The notes under the pieces were generated by a model. It was not told where the DNA came from and did not search any database. It saw only the letters and a program-made list of their open reading frames with translations. From assembly GCA_902632605.1 (NCBI GenBank), contig CACPDB010000003.1:1-64000 (forward strand): a stretch of 64,000 bases of DNA. Direction: 5' to 3'. The number at the start of each line of letters is the position of its first letter. Position 1 is the first letter of the stretch. The position numbers were made by a program, and so were the translations under genes. Of the stretch, positions 51,701 to 61,200 are shown piece after piece. Origin of the DNA: an uncultured SAR86 cluster bacterium (GTDB lineage: Bacteria > Pseudomonadota > Gammaproteobacteria > Magnimaribacterales > AG-339-G14).

Positions 51701-52459
51701 CTTACTTCTGCAGATCTTGTAAACATTATTCCATTTGAAATGAGCTCCGCTGCCGAAGGTTACGGAAACTTGGGTGGTGTATGTCACTTTATGACTGCTG
51801 TTGGTGGACCTAATACTTGTTTACCAGCTGCTGGTGGTGGAACTGCTTCTAGCGTTCTAGTCTACTCTCCTGTAGCTAATGCTACTAACACCGCTGGACC
51901 AACTGGAACATTGCTTCCATCAATTGTTGTTAGAGGATCAGGTGCAGCGCTTCAAACAGGTGGTGTTTGTAAATTATTCAAAGCCATGACTGATCATGCT
52001 GCTGTGGGTGGTGCTAATGCGCTCTCCATAGGGGCAAATGAAGTATGTTTAGGTACAGCTACTGCTACTGGTAAGTGGTTAAGTTCTGGACTTGAACAAG
52101 ATCTTTCTGGTAATGAAATGCCTTTTGCAGACATGACATTATCAATGGGTCTTGCATACACTTTTCAGACTAACAATTTAGAAGTTACTCCTAGATTGGA
52201 TTACTACTATCAAAGCGAAGCATACTCAAGTATCTTCAACATTGAGACTTCCAAAATCCCTGCTTGGGATGAGTGGAACTTCTCACTTCTAGTAGTGCCA
52301 ACTGATGGTGACTGGAATATTAGACTTTGGGCACAAAACCTTACCGATGACAGAAATATTACTGGAACCGGTGTAGGTAACTCCTCTGTAGGTCATACAG
52401 CTTCAGTGTGGGTTAGAGAGCCAAGGTCATTTGGTATGAGTTTTGGAATTGGTTTCTAA
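48755..52459 (+). CDS. TonB-dependent outer-membrane receptor, very large, with cysteine-paired loops
   Basis: A 1234-residue receptor. The signal peptide (1-23, cut after SAFA) is followed by a TonB-box-like IEEVIVTAQRTEQ, a plug domain (about 40-170: DVPIAVSAF, FAIRGVSNF, EVLRGPQGTLFGRNSTGGVVNLIT), and a 22-strand barrel ending in phenylalanine (FGMSFGIGF). It is several hundred residues longer than usual because of inserts rich in Gly, Ala, Thr and Ser, some of which carry close cysteine pairs (FCDTGANLVQGC, QCAIAEFKAGIFC, TCASLGATNC, TCDAVGDC, VCHFMTAVGGPNTC). The early plug matches the IEEVIVTAQ class common in marine bacteria. The substrate is unknown. It has its own promoter, strong RBS and terminator. 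Confidence 0.93.
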   Translation: MSKFLKISLATAATALLSVSAFAQATIEEVIVTAQRTEQSLQDVPIAVSAFTDEILSERQIEFASDIQLQVPGLSYSANAFSGGGFAIRGVSNFATAASADAGVELHVNGMPVGATSTNEQGFLDLARIEVLRGPQGTLFGRNSTGGVVNLITARPDLDAFEGNVKIQAGSDNYQNLEMMLNIPISDELGMRIAYTNFEKDGVTKNLYSLASGEFDDRGSYQWRATFQWEPRDSSTLTLIHNAFDEESNRSQINGVFCDTGANLVQGCVMGGKQTFNPIHPMSNGSTLPGLLGGTLGFYVPSTLTNGTAGGTATYAPTGLPQDTGTVPQEFFQANAWAAPRHSAQESNSQLIFEEDFDNGSLTFTYNNKRRQFYRDTSSLSSEGSGVRWSAAVQALPIYSTTQGNEGLPLGFSNSEISPQCAIAEFKAGIFCPNGEGVRGNHILPVSGDASKQDAKGSVYEIKYVSDLDGMFNFLVGGINISQDTFSFYDVYASGITLNALSLPSAISTSTRQTFRGLITCASLGATNCASTLGLDATTATVTAATGNAVLATMAPAVAAYAAAGINTTAAAVAHDMVSRIDGLYTEFFHNTTESYKLDSSAIFTEFYFDVADNHKLTAGLRYNEDTKSVSVNSTFYKVPLLSAWSTASANACGIQANGTPGSYNMTTGVENIAQCFTSNGISLPDGKQANTKGQTVGQIPTATGLGNTNGSQIFGTLPANNADYTSFGVSPIKDFNETTGRLVWDWQINDDTLFYASYSKGFKGGGFNPPFNAAQFPNTPFAFESTSVDAIEFGVKASVPEEGIVANASIYYYDFTNYHIGVIRNETAINTGMPLETMGAELEFYLAPPSLPGLSFNMMFSYQTSEVGNFSMINPHDLGGHYRKQASTGSMDGYTDWHVAKNQTANSFLLNKDAFGYMYGRILDVQLTQGAAVAASAAGGGNAAAQATAGANAIAGIRAANEIAFALTCDAVGDCGSGKTALTSADLVNIIPFEMSSAAEGYGNLGGVCHFMTAVGGPNTCLPAAGGGTASSVLVYSPVANATNTAGPTGTLLPSIVVRGSGAALQTGGVCKLFKAMTDHAAVGGANALSIGANEVCLGTATATGKWLSSGLEQDLSGNEMPFADMTLSMGLAYTFQTNNLEVTPRLDYYYQSEAYSSIFNIETSKIPAWDEWNFSLLVVPTDGDWNIRLWAQNLTDDRNITGTGVGNSSVGHTASVWVREPRSFGMSFGIGF

Positions 52460-52473
52460 AAATCATACTTAAC

Positions 52474-52507
52474 CAAAAAAACCCCTGCAGCTGCAGGGGT
52501 TTTTTTT
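52474..52507 (+). terminator. intrinsic terminator after the receptor gene
   Basis: ACCCCTGCAG and CTGCAGGGGT form a perfect 10-bp palindromic stem at 52481-52500, with an A-run before and eight Ts after, 15 bp past the receptor stop. Because the flanks are A-run and T-run it could act in both directions. It is the only textbook terminator I see in the window. Confidence 0.92.
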
Positions 52508-52565
52508 AATAGTAATAACCTTAATTAATCTTTATAATCATCAGTCTACAAAAATAGGAGATTTT

Positions 52566-53759
52566 ATGAGAAATGTAGTAATAGTCGATAGCGTCCGTAC
52601 CGGATTAGCTAAGTCTTTTAGAGGGGGATTCAACCAAACTCGTGCTGATGATATGACCGCACATTTAGTTAATGCTCTATTAGAAAGAAATCCAGGTTTA
52701 GATCCTTCTATGGTTGAGGATATGATTCTTGGTTGTGGTGCTCCGGAAGGAGCTCAAGGACATAATATTGCTAGAAATGTAGCAGTATTGTCAAAGTTAC
52801 CAATCGAAGTTGGTGGAACTACCGTGAATCGATATTGTTCTTCTGGTTTGCAAACAGTTGCAATGGCTGCAACTCAGGTCCAAAGTGGATTTTCCGATTG
52901 CATCATGGCAGGTGGAGTTGAGTCAATATCCACCACGCAAGGAAATACAAATATGCATATGTATGTTAATGAAAAATTGGCAGCTGATGTGCCAGGTATT
53001 TATCATGCAATGGGACAAACTGCAGAATGCGTTGCGAAGCGTTATAACGTGACTAGAGAAGCTCAAGACGAATATGCTTTATCAAGTCAACAGCGAACTG
53101 CTGCAGCTCAAGAAGCAGGTTACTACGACGATGAGATTGTTCCGATGGATACCGTTATGAAATTGGTAAACAAAGAATCTGGAGAAGAAAAAGATGTTGA
53201 AGTTACTGTAGATCGTGATGACTGCAATCGTCCAGAAACAACCATTGAAGGCCTTTCTTCTTTGAAACCAGTTTTTGATCCTGAAAACGGTTCAGTAACA
53301 GCTGGAAACTCTTCGCAATTGTCAGATGGTGCTTCAGTCACTCTTGTAATGAGTGAAGAAAAAGCTAAAGAATTGGGTTTAACTCCAAAACTTTACTTTA
53401 GAGGTTTTACAGTAGTTGGTTGTCAGCCAGATGAAATGGGAATTGGTCCTGTTTATTCAATACCTAAGCTTCTAAAATCTGCCAACCTTAAGATGGAAGA
53501 CATTGACCTATGGGAGCTCAATGAAGCCTTCGCTTCTCAAGTTGTTTATATAAGAGATAAACTTGGCTTGCCAAGTGAAAAGCTTAATGTCAATGGTGGC
53601 TCTATTTCAATCGGACATCCTTTTGGTATGACTGGTTCTAGACAAGTAGGACATGTAGCTAGAGAGTTGAACAGAAGAGGTGGAAAATATGGCATCGTCA
53701 CCATGTGTGTCGGTGGAGGTATGGGAGCGACTGGGCTTTTTGAAGCCTATAATTCTTAA
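52566..53759 (+). CDS. acetyl-CoA C-acyltransferase (thiolase)
   Basis: A 397-residue thiolase that joins or cleaves acyl-CoA and acetyl-CoA. The nucleophile is Cys91 (VNRYCSSGLQTVAMAA), and the C-terminal motifs NVNGGSISIGHPFGMTGSR (His) and CVGGGMGATGLF (second Cys) are intact, with the acidic ELNEAFASQ before them. It begins RTGLAKSFRGGFNQTRADDM, the FadA/biosynthetic acetyltransferase type; whether degradative or biosynthetic cannot be decided. It stands alone between the receptor terminator and thiL. AGGAG-like bases just before the ATG give a fair RBS. Confidence 0.93.
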   Translation: MRNVVIVDSVRTGLAKSFRGGFNQTRADDMTAHLVNALLERNPGLDPSMVEDMILGCGAPEGAQGHNIARNVAVLSKLPIEVGGTTVNRYCSSGLQTVAMAATQVQSGFSDCIMAGGVESISTTQGNTNMHMYVNEKLAADVPGIYHAMGQTAECVAKRYNVTREAQDEYALSSQQRTAAAQEAGYYDDEIVPMDTVMKLVNKESGEEKDVEVTVDRDDCNRPETTIEGLSSLKPVFDPENGSVTAGNSSQLSDGASVTLVMSEEKAKELGLTPKLYFRGFTVVGCQPDEMGIGPVYSIPKLLKSANLKMEDIDLWELNEAFASQVVYIRDKLGLPSEKLNVNGGSISIGHPFGMTGSRQVGHVARELNRRGGKYGIVTMCVGGGMGATGLFEAYNS

Positions 53760-53777
53760 TAATTTATCCGGTTCTCT

Positions 53778-54728
53778 ATGAAAGAATCGGATGAATTCTT
53801 AATTCTACAAAAATATTTTAAAGACTTGGGGAGTCGATACAACGACTCCTCAGGTATTTTGATTGGACCAGGAGACGATGCAGGACTTTTCTCTGCCAAA
53901 AAAACCGAGCTAATTTTTTCAACTGATGTCTCAAACTCAAATATTCATTTTCCTAAATCATTAGAACCCGAGCTGATTGCTTATAGAGCATGTTGCGTGG
54001 CTGCTAGCGACATTCCTGCTTGCGGGGGAACTCTTAAGTGGCTGTCCATCACTTTGGTATCACCAACGAATAATATCGATTGGATAAAAAAATTTGCTAA
54101 AGGGTTAAAGCTTTTTACTAAGGATTACAAAGTACCTGTTATTGGGGGAGATTTGATCAAAGGAAGAGAATGTTCAGTTTCAGTTGGAGTTTGTGGTGAA
54201 GTAAATAAAAAAGATTTCCTTTCGCGAGAAGGTGCACAAGAAGATGATTTAATTTTTATAAGCGGTACGTTAGGCGAAGCTAGACTAGGATTAGAAGTTT
54301 TAAGCTCTAAAAAAAAGAAATTATCTAAAGAGGAAAAAAAATATCTTAAAAGATTTTTAAAACCCAAGGTACAAACTTTACTTGGTCAAAATTTACAAAA
54401 TATCGCAACCAGTTGCATAGATATTTCAGATGGCTTGTTGAGTGACTTAGGGCACATTTGTAATCAAAGCAACAAAGGAGCTGAGATTAATATTGGATTA
54501 ATTCCTTATGCAGGACTTTTAGAAGAGGCACTCACTTGGGGCGATGACTATGAACTCTGCTTCACTGTGCCACAAAGAAAAGAAAAAAAAATCAACGATT
54601 TAGCTAAAAACCTAAAGATTAAAATTAATAACATTGGCAAAATCACTAAGACAAAAGGAATCAAAATCTATAATGAAGAGAAAAGGGTATATTTAAAACA
54701 AAAAGGTTATAACCATTTTAAAAAATGA
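53778..54728 (+). CDS. thiL: thiamine-monophosphate kinase
   Basis: Phosphorylates thiamine monophosphate to the active diphosphate. The 316-residue protein has GPGDDAGLFS at about 28-37, LIFSTDVSNSNIHFP, VAASDIPACGG, VIGGDLIKGRE, DISDGLLSDLGHI and TWGDDYELCFTV, all metal or nucleotide sites of the family. pgpA overlaps its stop by 4 bp. In most relatives thiL-pgpA follow nusB; here nusB ends at 43090 on the opposite strand, so the pair has been moved. Confidence 0.93.
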   Translation: MKESDEFLILQKYFKDLGSRYNDSSGILIGPGDDAGLFSAKKTELIFSTDVSNSNIHFPKSLEPELIAYRACCVAASDIPACGGTLKWLSITLVSPTNNIDWIKKFAKGLKLFTKDYKVPVIGGDLIKGRECSVSVGVCGEVNKKDFLSREGAQEDDLIFISGTLGEARLGLEVLSSKKKKLSKEEKKYLKRFLKPKVQTLLGQNLQNIATSCIDISDGLLSDLGHICNQSNKGAEINIGLIPYAGLLEEALTWGDDYELCFTVPQRKEKKINDLAKNLKIKINNIGKITKTKGIKIYNEEKRVYLKQKGYNHFKK

Positions 54729-55249
54729 ATGATTTCCCAAATTTAAATAAAATTTCTCACTTGATAGTCACTTTTTTTGGATTAGGGTTGCTACCCATAG
54801 CTCCGGGAACTTGGGGCTCAATAGCAGCTTTAATTTTATTTTGTATGTTCGTATATGTGCAATTAAGTTATTTTCTTTTTTTTCTCATATTTTTAGGACT
54901 AACCGTTGTCGCAATCTTTGCATGCAACCAAGCAACCAGAGGATTGTCTGAAAAAGATCATAAAACTATCGTAATCGATGAAGTTGCGGGAGCTTGGATG
55001 GCTTTTTTATTCTTGCCTTTGTTGGGAGTCTATGACTTTGCTTCGGTAAGGTGGGAAAAAGAAAGTTTTATTGCTGCAATAATATTAATAGTTTTTTTTA
55101 GGTTTTTTGATATTTTAAAACCTCATCCAATTTCTTATGTAGATAAAAAATTTAAGTCAGGATTTGGAGTAGTTTTAGACGACTTAATTGCAGGAGTCTT
55201 TGCTGGCTTGACCTTACTGGGTGGAAATTTTTTTATTAAGTTCTTCTAA
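54725..55249 (+). CDS. pgpA: phosphatidylglycerophosphatase A
   Basis: Inner-membrane phosphatase making phosphatidylglycerol from its phosphate. The 174-residue protein has GLGLLPIAPGTWGS at the start, two to four hydrophobic helices, KTIVIDEVAGAWMAF with the catalytic acidic residues, and RFFDILKPHPISYVDKKF with GFGVVLDDLIAGVFAG near the end. It is coupled to thiL by a 4-bp overlap, and its last 36 bp run across the end of the convergent dxs gene. Confidence 0.92.
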   Translation: MNDFPNLNKISHLIVTFFGLGLLPIAPGTWGSIAALILFCMFVYVQLSYFLFFLIFLGLTVVAIFACNQATRGLSEKDHKTIVIDEVAGAWMAFLFLPLLGVYDFASVRWEKESFIAAIILIVFFRFFDILKPHPISYVDKKFKSGFGVVLDDLIAGVFAGLTLLGGNFFIKFF

Positions 55250-57109
55250 GTTCAATTCCAAAGAAAGTTTCCTAATTATTTCTTTTTTAGTTAATCCCGC
55301 TGCTTCCCTTTGGTCCGATTGATTACCCACTATTGGAAATTCGTCCGGAATACCAAAAATTTTTAGTTTTTCTGAAAAACCTATTGTTGATAGAAACTCA
55401 TTTACTGCCGAACCTGCACCGCCTGATATTACGTTTTCCTCAATGGAAATCAGATGTTTGCAGTTCTTCGCATATTTTTTTATGAGTTCTTCATCAAGAG
55501 GTTTTATAAATCTCATATCTATCAAAGAGCAGTTCAATTCATCCATAATATCTAATGATAAGTCCAGTACGTTTCCAAAAGAGAAAATGACAATTTCTGA
55601 ATCTACATCATTAATAACTTTAGCTTTTCCTATTTTAAGGCAATCAAAGTTTTTAGAAATTTCTGCTCCTGGTCCTTCACCTCTTGGATAACGTATTGCT
55701 GCTGGACCTTGGTAGTTATATCCAGTGGAAAGCATTTTCCAGCACTCTGCTTCATCAGAGGGGTTCATGATTATCATATTCGGTATACATCTAAGAAATG
55801 AAACATCAAAGATACCTGCATGAGTTGCCCCGTCTCCTCCAACGAACCCAGCTCGATCAATGGCTAAGGTTACATCTAAATTTTGTAGAGTAACGTCGTG
55901 AATAAGTTGATCATAGGCCCTTTGTAGAAAAGTAGAGTAAATGGCTAGAATAGGTTTTTTACCTTCTTTAGCCAGACCAGCAGCAAAAGTCATACTGTGT
56001 TGTTCAGCAATTGCAACATCAAAAAACTTTTCTGGATATTTTTCTGCAAACTCATTCATTCCAGAACCTTCAGACATAGCTGGAGTTATAGCAAATAAGT
56101 TTTTATCTCCGGTTTCTACTTTGCTACAAAGCCATTCTCCAAAAACTGCAGAATATTTTGTCCCATTGGACTTTTTATTTTCAGGCTCAATCTTATTTAG
56201 GGCATGAAAGGTTATTGGTTTTTCCTCAGCAGGTTCAAAACCTTTTCCTTTTTGTGTGATTAGGTGAAGAAGTTTTGGACCCTTTAAATCTTTAAGGTTG
56301 TTGAGGGTTCTTATAATTTCATTTAAATTATGACCGCCCATAGGACCTATATAGTTAAATCCTAACTCTTCAAAAAGAGTACCGGGAGCTAACATACCCT
56401 TAAAATGAGTTTCAGCTCTTTTAGCAAAACTCTTGGCAGATGGGATAAATCTTAAAGCTGTTTTGCCTCCCTCTCTAATAGACGAATAAAGTTTGCTCGC
56501 CCAAATCCTCGCTAAGTAATTTGAGAAGCCTCCAACATTTCTAGAAATTGACATATTGTTATCATTCAATATAACTAAAATATCTGAGTCTAAAGAACCT
56601 GCATGAGCAAGCGCTTCATAAGCCATGCCTGCTGTCATTGCACCATCACCAATTATGGCTACATGTTTTTTTTCAGGACTAGCAATAGACATTCCTAGTG
56701 CTGCACTGATAGAAGTACTTGAATGCCCTGCTCCAAAAGAGTCGTATTCACTTTCCTCAATATTAGTGAAGGGATGCAAACCTCCTTTTGATCTAATTGT
56801 TTGTATGTCTTTTTTTCTTCCAGTTAAAATTTTATGAGGATAAGTTTGATGACCTACATCCCAGATTAAATTATCTTCAGGCGTGTTAAATACGTAATGT
56901 AATGCAATGGTGAGCTCTATCACTCCTAGACCAGCTCCAAAATGACCTCCGCTTTGAGCAACCGAATATATTAGGAATTCTCTTAATTCATCAGCAAGCT
57001 GGTTGAGTTCTTTTTTTGAAAGGTTTTTTAAATCAGCAGGATAATTTACTTCATCAAGCAAAGGAGTGCTGGGACAAGAGGATGGAATTTCAAAATAAGT
57101 TTTGGTCAT
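55214..57109 (-). CDS. dxs: 1-deoxy-D-xylulose-5-phosphate synthase
   Basis: Thiamine-diphosphate enzyme that condenses pyruvate and glyceraldehyde 3-phosphate, the entry to isoprenoids by the MEP pathway and also to vitamins B1 and B6. The 631-residue protein has HQTYPHKILTGR, FGAGHSSTSISAALG, the ThDP site GDGAMTAGMAYEALAHAG with NDNNMSIS, AIAEQHSMTFAAGLA and DRAGFVGGDGATHAG. Its start overlaps the ispA stop by 4 bp. It is the last gene of an operon beginning with an efflux pump. Confidence 0.97.
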   Translation of the reverse strand: MTKTYFEIPSSCPSTPLLDEVNYPADLKNLSKKELNQLADELREFLIYSVAQSGGHFGAGLGVIELTIALHYVFNTPEDNLIWDVGHQTYPHKILTGRKKDIQTIRSKGGLHPFTNIEESEYDSFGAGHSSTSISAALGMSIASPEKKHVAIIGDGAMTAGMAYEALAHAGSLDSDILVILNDNNMSISRNVGGFSNYLARIWASKLYSSIREGGKTALRFIPSAKSFAKRAETHFKGMLAPGTLFEELGFNYIGPMGGHNLNEIIRTLNNLKDLKGPKLLHLITQKGKGFEPAEEKPITFHALNKIEPENKKSNGTKYSAVFGEWLCSKVETGDKNLFAITPAMSEGSGMNEFAEKYPEKFFDVAIAEQHSMTFAAGLAKEGKKPILAIYSTFLQRAYDQLIHDVTLQNLDVTLAIDRAGFVGGDGATHAGIFDVSFLRCIPNMIIMNPSDEAECWKMLSTGYNYQGPAAIRYPRGEGPGAEISKNFDCLKIGKAKVINDVDSEIVIFSFGNVLDLSLDIMDELNCSLIDMRFIKPLDEELIKKYAKNCKHLISIEENVISGGAGSAVNEFLSTIGFSEKLKIFGIPDEFPIVGNQSDQREAAGLTKKEIIRKLSLELNLEELNKKISTQ

Positions 57110-58026
57110 TTGTTCCTTAAGATAATGAATTTCGAGAGCTTGATTAAATTATCAGTATTATAGGGGAGCTTATTTAATATTTTTAAAGCTTCTGAGCATA
57201 ATTTTTCTGCCCTCAATTGAGAAGCTTCTAATCCTATGATTGCCGGATAGGTAGCTTTATTATGTCTAGAATCTGAATTTATGGGCTTACCAATTGTATT
57301 TTCATCTCCAAGGATATCCAAAATATCATCCTTGATTTGAAAAGCTAAGCCAAATTTCTTTGCAAAATCCAAAAAAGCTTTTAAGTGTTTTTTAGGCAAA
57401 TCTTTTTTTAGGATACAAATTGACTCTACACAAGCCTCTATAAGTTTTCCTGTTTTTAGATAATGAATTTCGTCTAAGTCATCAATATTAATATTTTTTC
57501 CTTCTGCATCTATATCTCTACTTTGTCCTTCTACCATGCCTTTTGGTCCGCAAGCTTTTGCAAAAAGATTAATTATTTTAAGTTTTTGTTCAGGCATTAA
57601 TCGTTCATCTTTTATCGTTGTTAAGACCTCAAGAGCGAGAGGTTGAATTGCATCTCCGGCTAGTATGGCTGTTGCTTCATCAAATTTTTTATGACATGAG
57701 AGCTTGCCTCTTCTGTAATCGTCATCATCCATAGATGGTAAATCATCATGTATGAGGGAATAACAATGAATTAATTCTCCTGAGGCTGCCATCAAATCAA
57801 TGGTTTTTTTACTTACATCTACATCTAAAGTTTCAGCCATTAATAAAACAAGCTGAGGTCTGATTCTCTTACCTCCGTTAAGGACAGAATAATGAATAGC
57901 CTTAGAAATTTTGGAGAGGTTTTTAGGAGGAAGAGACTGAAGAATGGCTTTGTCTATTCTTTTTAAATTTTTGTCTAAAAAGGGTAGGTCTTTTAGATCT
58001 AATGCTTCTAGATTATTTATCATCAA
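57106..58026 (-). CDS. ispA: (2E,6E)-farnesyl diphosphate synthase
   Basis: Makes farnesyl diphosphate by adding isopentenyl units to an allylic primer. The 306-residue protein has GGKRIRPQLV, the first aspartate-rich motif DDLPSMDDDDYRRG, KKFDEATAILAGDAIQPLA, and the second motif FQIKDDILDILGD. It overlaps xseB by 14 bp and dxs by 4 bp, the conserved xseB-ispA-dxs order. Confidence 0.95.
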   Translation of the reverse strand: MMINNLEALDLKDLPFLDKNLKRIDKAILQSLPPKNLSKISKAIHYSVLNGGKRIRPQLVLLMAETLDVDVSKKTIDLMAASGELIHCYSLIHDDLPSMDDDDYRRGKLSCHKKFDEATAILAGDAIQPLALEVLTTIKDERLMPEQKLKIINLFAKACGPKGMVEGQSRDIDAEGKNINIDDLDEIHYLKTGKLIEACVESICILKKDLPKKHLKAFLDFAKKFGLAFQIKDDILDILGDENTIGKPINSDSRHNKATYPAIIGLEASQLRAEKLCSEALKILNKLPYNTDNLIKLSKFIILRNK

Positions 58027-58255
58027 AATCTTCTAGATCAAGCGTGCCATCATCTTTTTCTAAAAGCTTTTGAATTTTCAATTCAGCTTTGGTGAGAAGT
58101 TCCTGACAGTGTTTAGTTAATTTAACTCCTTCTTCAAAAGTCTTTATTGATTCATTTAAAGGTAACTCACCGTCTTCAAGCTCTTCAATAATATTTTCTA
58201 GTTTTGCTAAAGATTTTTCAAAATCTAAACTTTTTTCTTTGGACTTATCGTTCAC
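58013..58255 (-). CDS. xseB: exodeoxyribonuclease VII small subunit
   Basis: Small helical subunit that binds the large subunit XseA of the single-strand exonuclease. The 80-residue protein has the family core LDFEKSLAKLENIIEELEDG followed by ELPLNESIKTFEEGVKLTKHCQ, with an acidic tail (DGTLDLEDFDD). It overlaps the RND permease gene by 11 bp and ispA by 14 bp. xseA is not in the window, as is usual. Confidence 0.93.
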   Translation of the reverse strand: MNDKSKEKSLDFEKSLAKLENIIEELEDGELPLNESIKTFEEGVKLTKHCQELLTKAELKIQKLLEKDDGTLDLEDFDDK

Positions 58256-61200
58256 TTGCTATCCTTGTAAATGTATTTTTTAAGTTAATAAAAGTGTTTC
58301 TAATAGTTACAGGTAGCATAAGCCAACAAGGAGTTAAGAACAAGGTTATTGCTGAAGCAAAGGTTAGGCCACAAACGACGGCAAATGACATGGGTTGCCA
58401 CCACTCAGAAACCCTTCCACCAATCTCAACATTCCTTTGATAAAAATCTACGCCAATTCCTGAGGCTAATGGCAATAAACCAATTACGGTGGTTGCTGTA
58501 GTTAAAATGATAGGTCTCAGTCTTTGAGCAGCAGTTCTAACGACTATTTGGTCTCTTGATAAATTTGGATTTTCTTTTGAAATAACATTATAAGTATCAA
58601 CGAGTACAATGTTATTGTTTACAACAATCCCAGCCAAGGCAATGACTCCTAAACTGGTAAATAGTGCACTTGATATTTGTTGGGTAACTAAATAACCTAA
58701 TTGAACACCAGCCGTTGATAAAATAACAGCAGATACAATTATAAATACTTGATAAAAACTATTAAGTTGGACCATTAATAAAATAGACATCAAAAATATC
58801 CCAACTATAAATGCAAATAAGAAGAACGCTGCATTTGCATCAGACTCTGCTTGTTGTCCTCCAAATCTAAACTGCAGACGCTCATACTCATTATTATCTG
58901 CTATCCACTGCTCAATTTTTGGAATCACATCTTCTACTAAAGCTCCTTTTTGATATTCTGCTGCAACGGTGAAAGCTCTTTCTCCAGAAACCCTTCGGAT
59001 TGAAGGAGGAATGTAAGCTGGCACAACTTCTACAAAACTGCTCAGAGGAGCTTGTCCAAATCTTGTGTTAACTGTTAGATCACTGAACTGATCCAATCTT
59101 CTTTGGTCGGCTGGAAATCTAACTCTAATGTCAACTTCTTCATCCAGATCTGTAGGTCTATATTCTCCTACTTTCACTCCGGCTGTCATAAATTGTATAG
59201 CAGCACCTATGTCTTGAGTTGTTACACCAAATTGTTTTGCTTTTTCTTTATCAATTTTGATAGTCCATTTAAGAAGATTTGTTGGAATAGTGTTATAAAC
59301 ATTTTTTGCACCTGGCACAAAATCTTTCATGTAGTTTGTCAAAGCTATGGTCGCGTCAGTGACCATATCGAAATCTTTACCAAATACATCTATTTCGATA
59401 GGAGAGTCTGTTGGTGGACCATTTTCTCTAATTTTTGCGTTTACCACTAGTCCAGGAATATCTTGAGTTTTCTCTATAAGCTCGTCATATACTTCCCAAC
59501 CTGAGCGTTGTAAGTCTTTTTCAAAAGGCATTTCAATAAATATAGTTCCAATTTCATCTGAATTACCTCTATCTCTTGGATCTCCAACCCCATTCATGTT
59601 TAAGGAGATAGAGTTGGGGCCAGGAATACTTAAAACTATATTTTCTATTTCTTTTAAGAAGCCGAGTTTTTCTAATTCACCAAAACTTCCTCTACCTTCA
59701 ATTTTTACCTCCATCTCAATTGGTTCTTCTTCAATAAAAAATCTACTTCCGGGAGCATGTTGAGAATACAAAAGAAAAATGGTCGTGACAGTTAGTAAGA
59801 CAAAAACTATAAACTTCCCTGGAGACTGAATAACCTTGGTCAAAGCTCTTGCATATAACCCTGTAATGCCATCTATTTCAGTAGGATCTCCATTTTCAAG
59901 AATACTGGCATTCTCTAAAGTTCTGGACTTTCTAATTCCTAAATTTCCAAATCTAGATCCAATTGCTGGAGTAAAGACTAATGCATATAAAATAGATCCC
60001 AGCAAAACAATGAATAATGTAACTATCATCGGCCTTAAAAATTGTCCTGAAACACCTGGCATAAAAAACATAGGGACAAATATTGATAGTGTTGTTCCGA
60101 TAGAAATTGTCACAGGCCAAAACATTCTTTTTGCAGAAAACTTATAAGCTTCTATTCTATTTAAGCCTTCAGCCATTTTCCTGTCAGCATATTCAACAAC
60201 GACAACACAACCATCAATTAACATGCCTAAAGATATTAAAAGACCAAAACAAACCATAAAGTTAAAACTATAATCAATTGCAGCTAAAAAAATTGAAGCA
60301 AAAAGAAAGCAGGTAGGAATTGCCATAGCAACCATTGTTGAAGATCTTAAACCCATTGTTCCAACCACAATCGTCATTACTAGAATTAAAGCTGTAAGAA
60401 TGTTTCCTCCAAGCTCACCGACCATCATTGTGGACCAACCAGTTCTGTCTTGGGTGATGATTACTTCAACTCCGTTTGGTAAATTAGGACGAAATTCATT
60501 CAGAACAAAATTAACTTTTTTTGCTGCTACAACCTCTTTAGCATCTTGTCTTTTCATCACTGATAAAGTCACAGCATCTTTGCCATTAACTCTAGAAAAG
60601 GAATCTCTATCTTTAAACGTTTTTCTTAGAGTAACTAAATCTTTAAGAGTAATTACTTTTCCATCATTCTCAATGATTGGAATATTCTCTACATCGGTCA
60701 CGTCCTCAAAAACAGAAGGGACTAAAACAGAAAACTTACCTGTGGATGACCTTAAATCGCCTGCAGGAATTGCTCTATTTGCGTCTCCAATCGCATTGTA
60801 AAGATCTCTCGGAGATACGTTGTAGCTTTCTAATTTAGTTTTATCGATAGTAGCTTCCAAAAGGTCATCAGGAACACCTCTTAAATCAGCTTCTAAAACC
60901 TCTGGGATGGTTTCAACTGCTGTTTGAAGTTCCCTAGCAAAAGCTAGAAGTTCTCTTCTGTTAGAAGAACTAGAAATGAGGTTTATATCCAATATTGGAT
61001 ACTCATCTAGAGTGAATTCTTTTACAACAGGTTCATCAGATTCTGAAGGTAACTCCTGTTTAACCTCATCAATAATATCTTTAACATCTTTTACAGCTTC
61101 ATCTTTAGAGTATTCAACTGGGAATTCTAAAATAACATAAGACATGCTTTGCCTACTGTAAGATTGAATATCTACTAGTTCATCGACAGTTTTTAATTTT

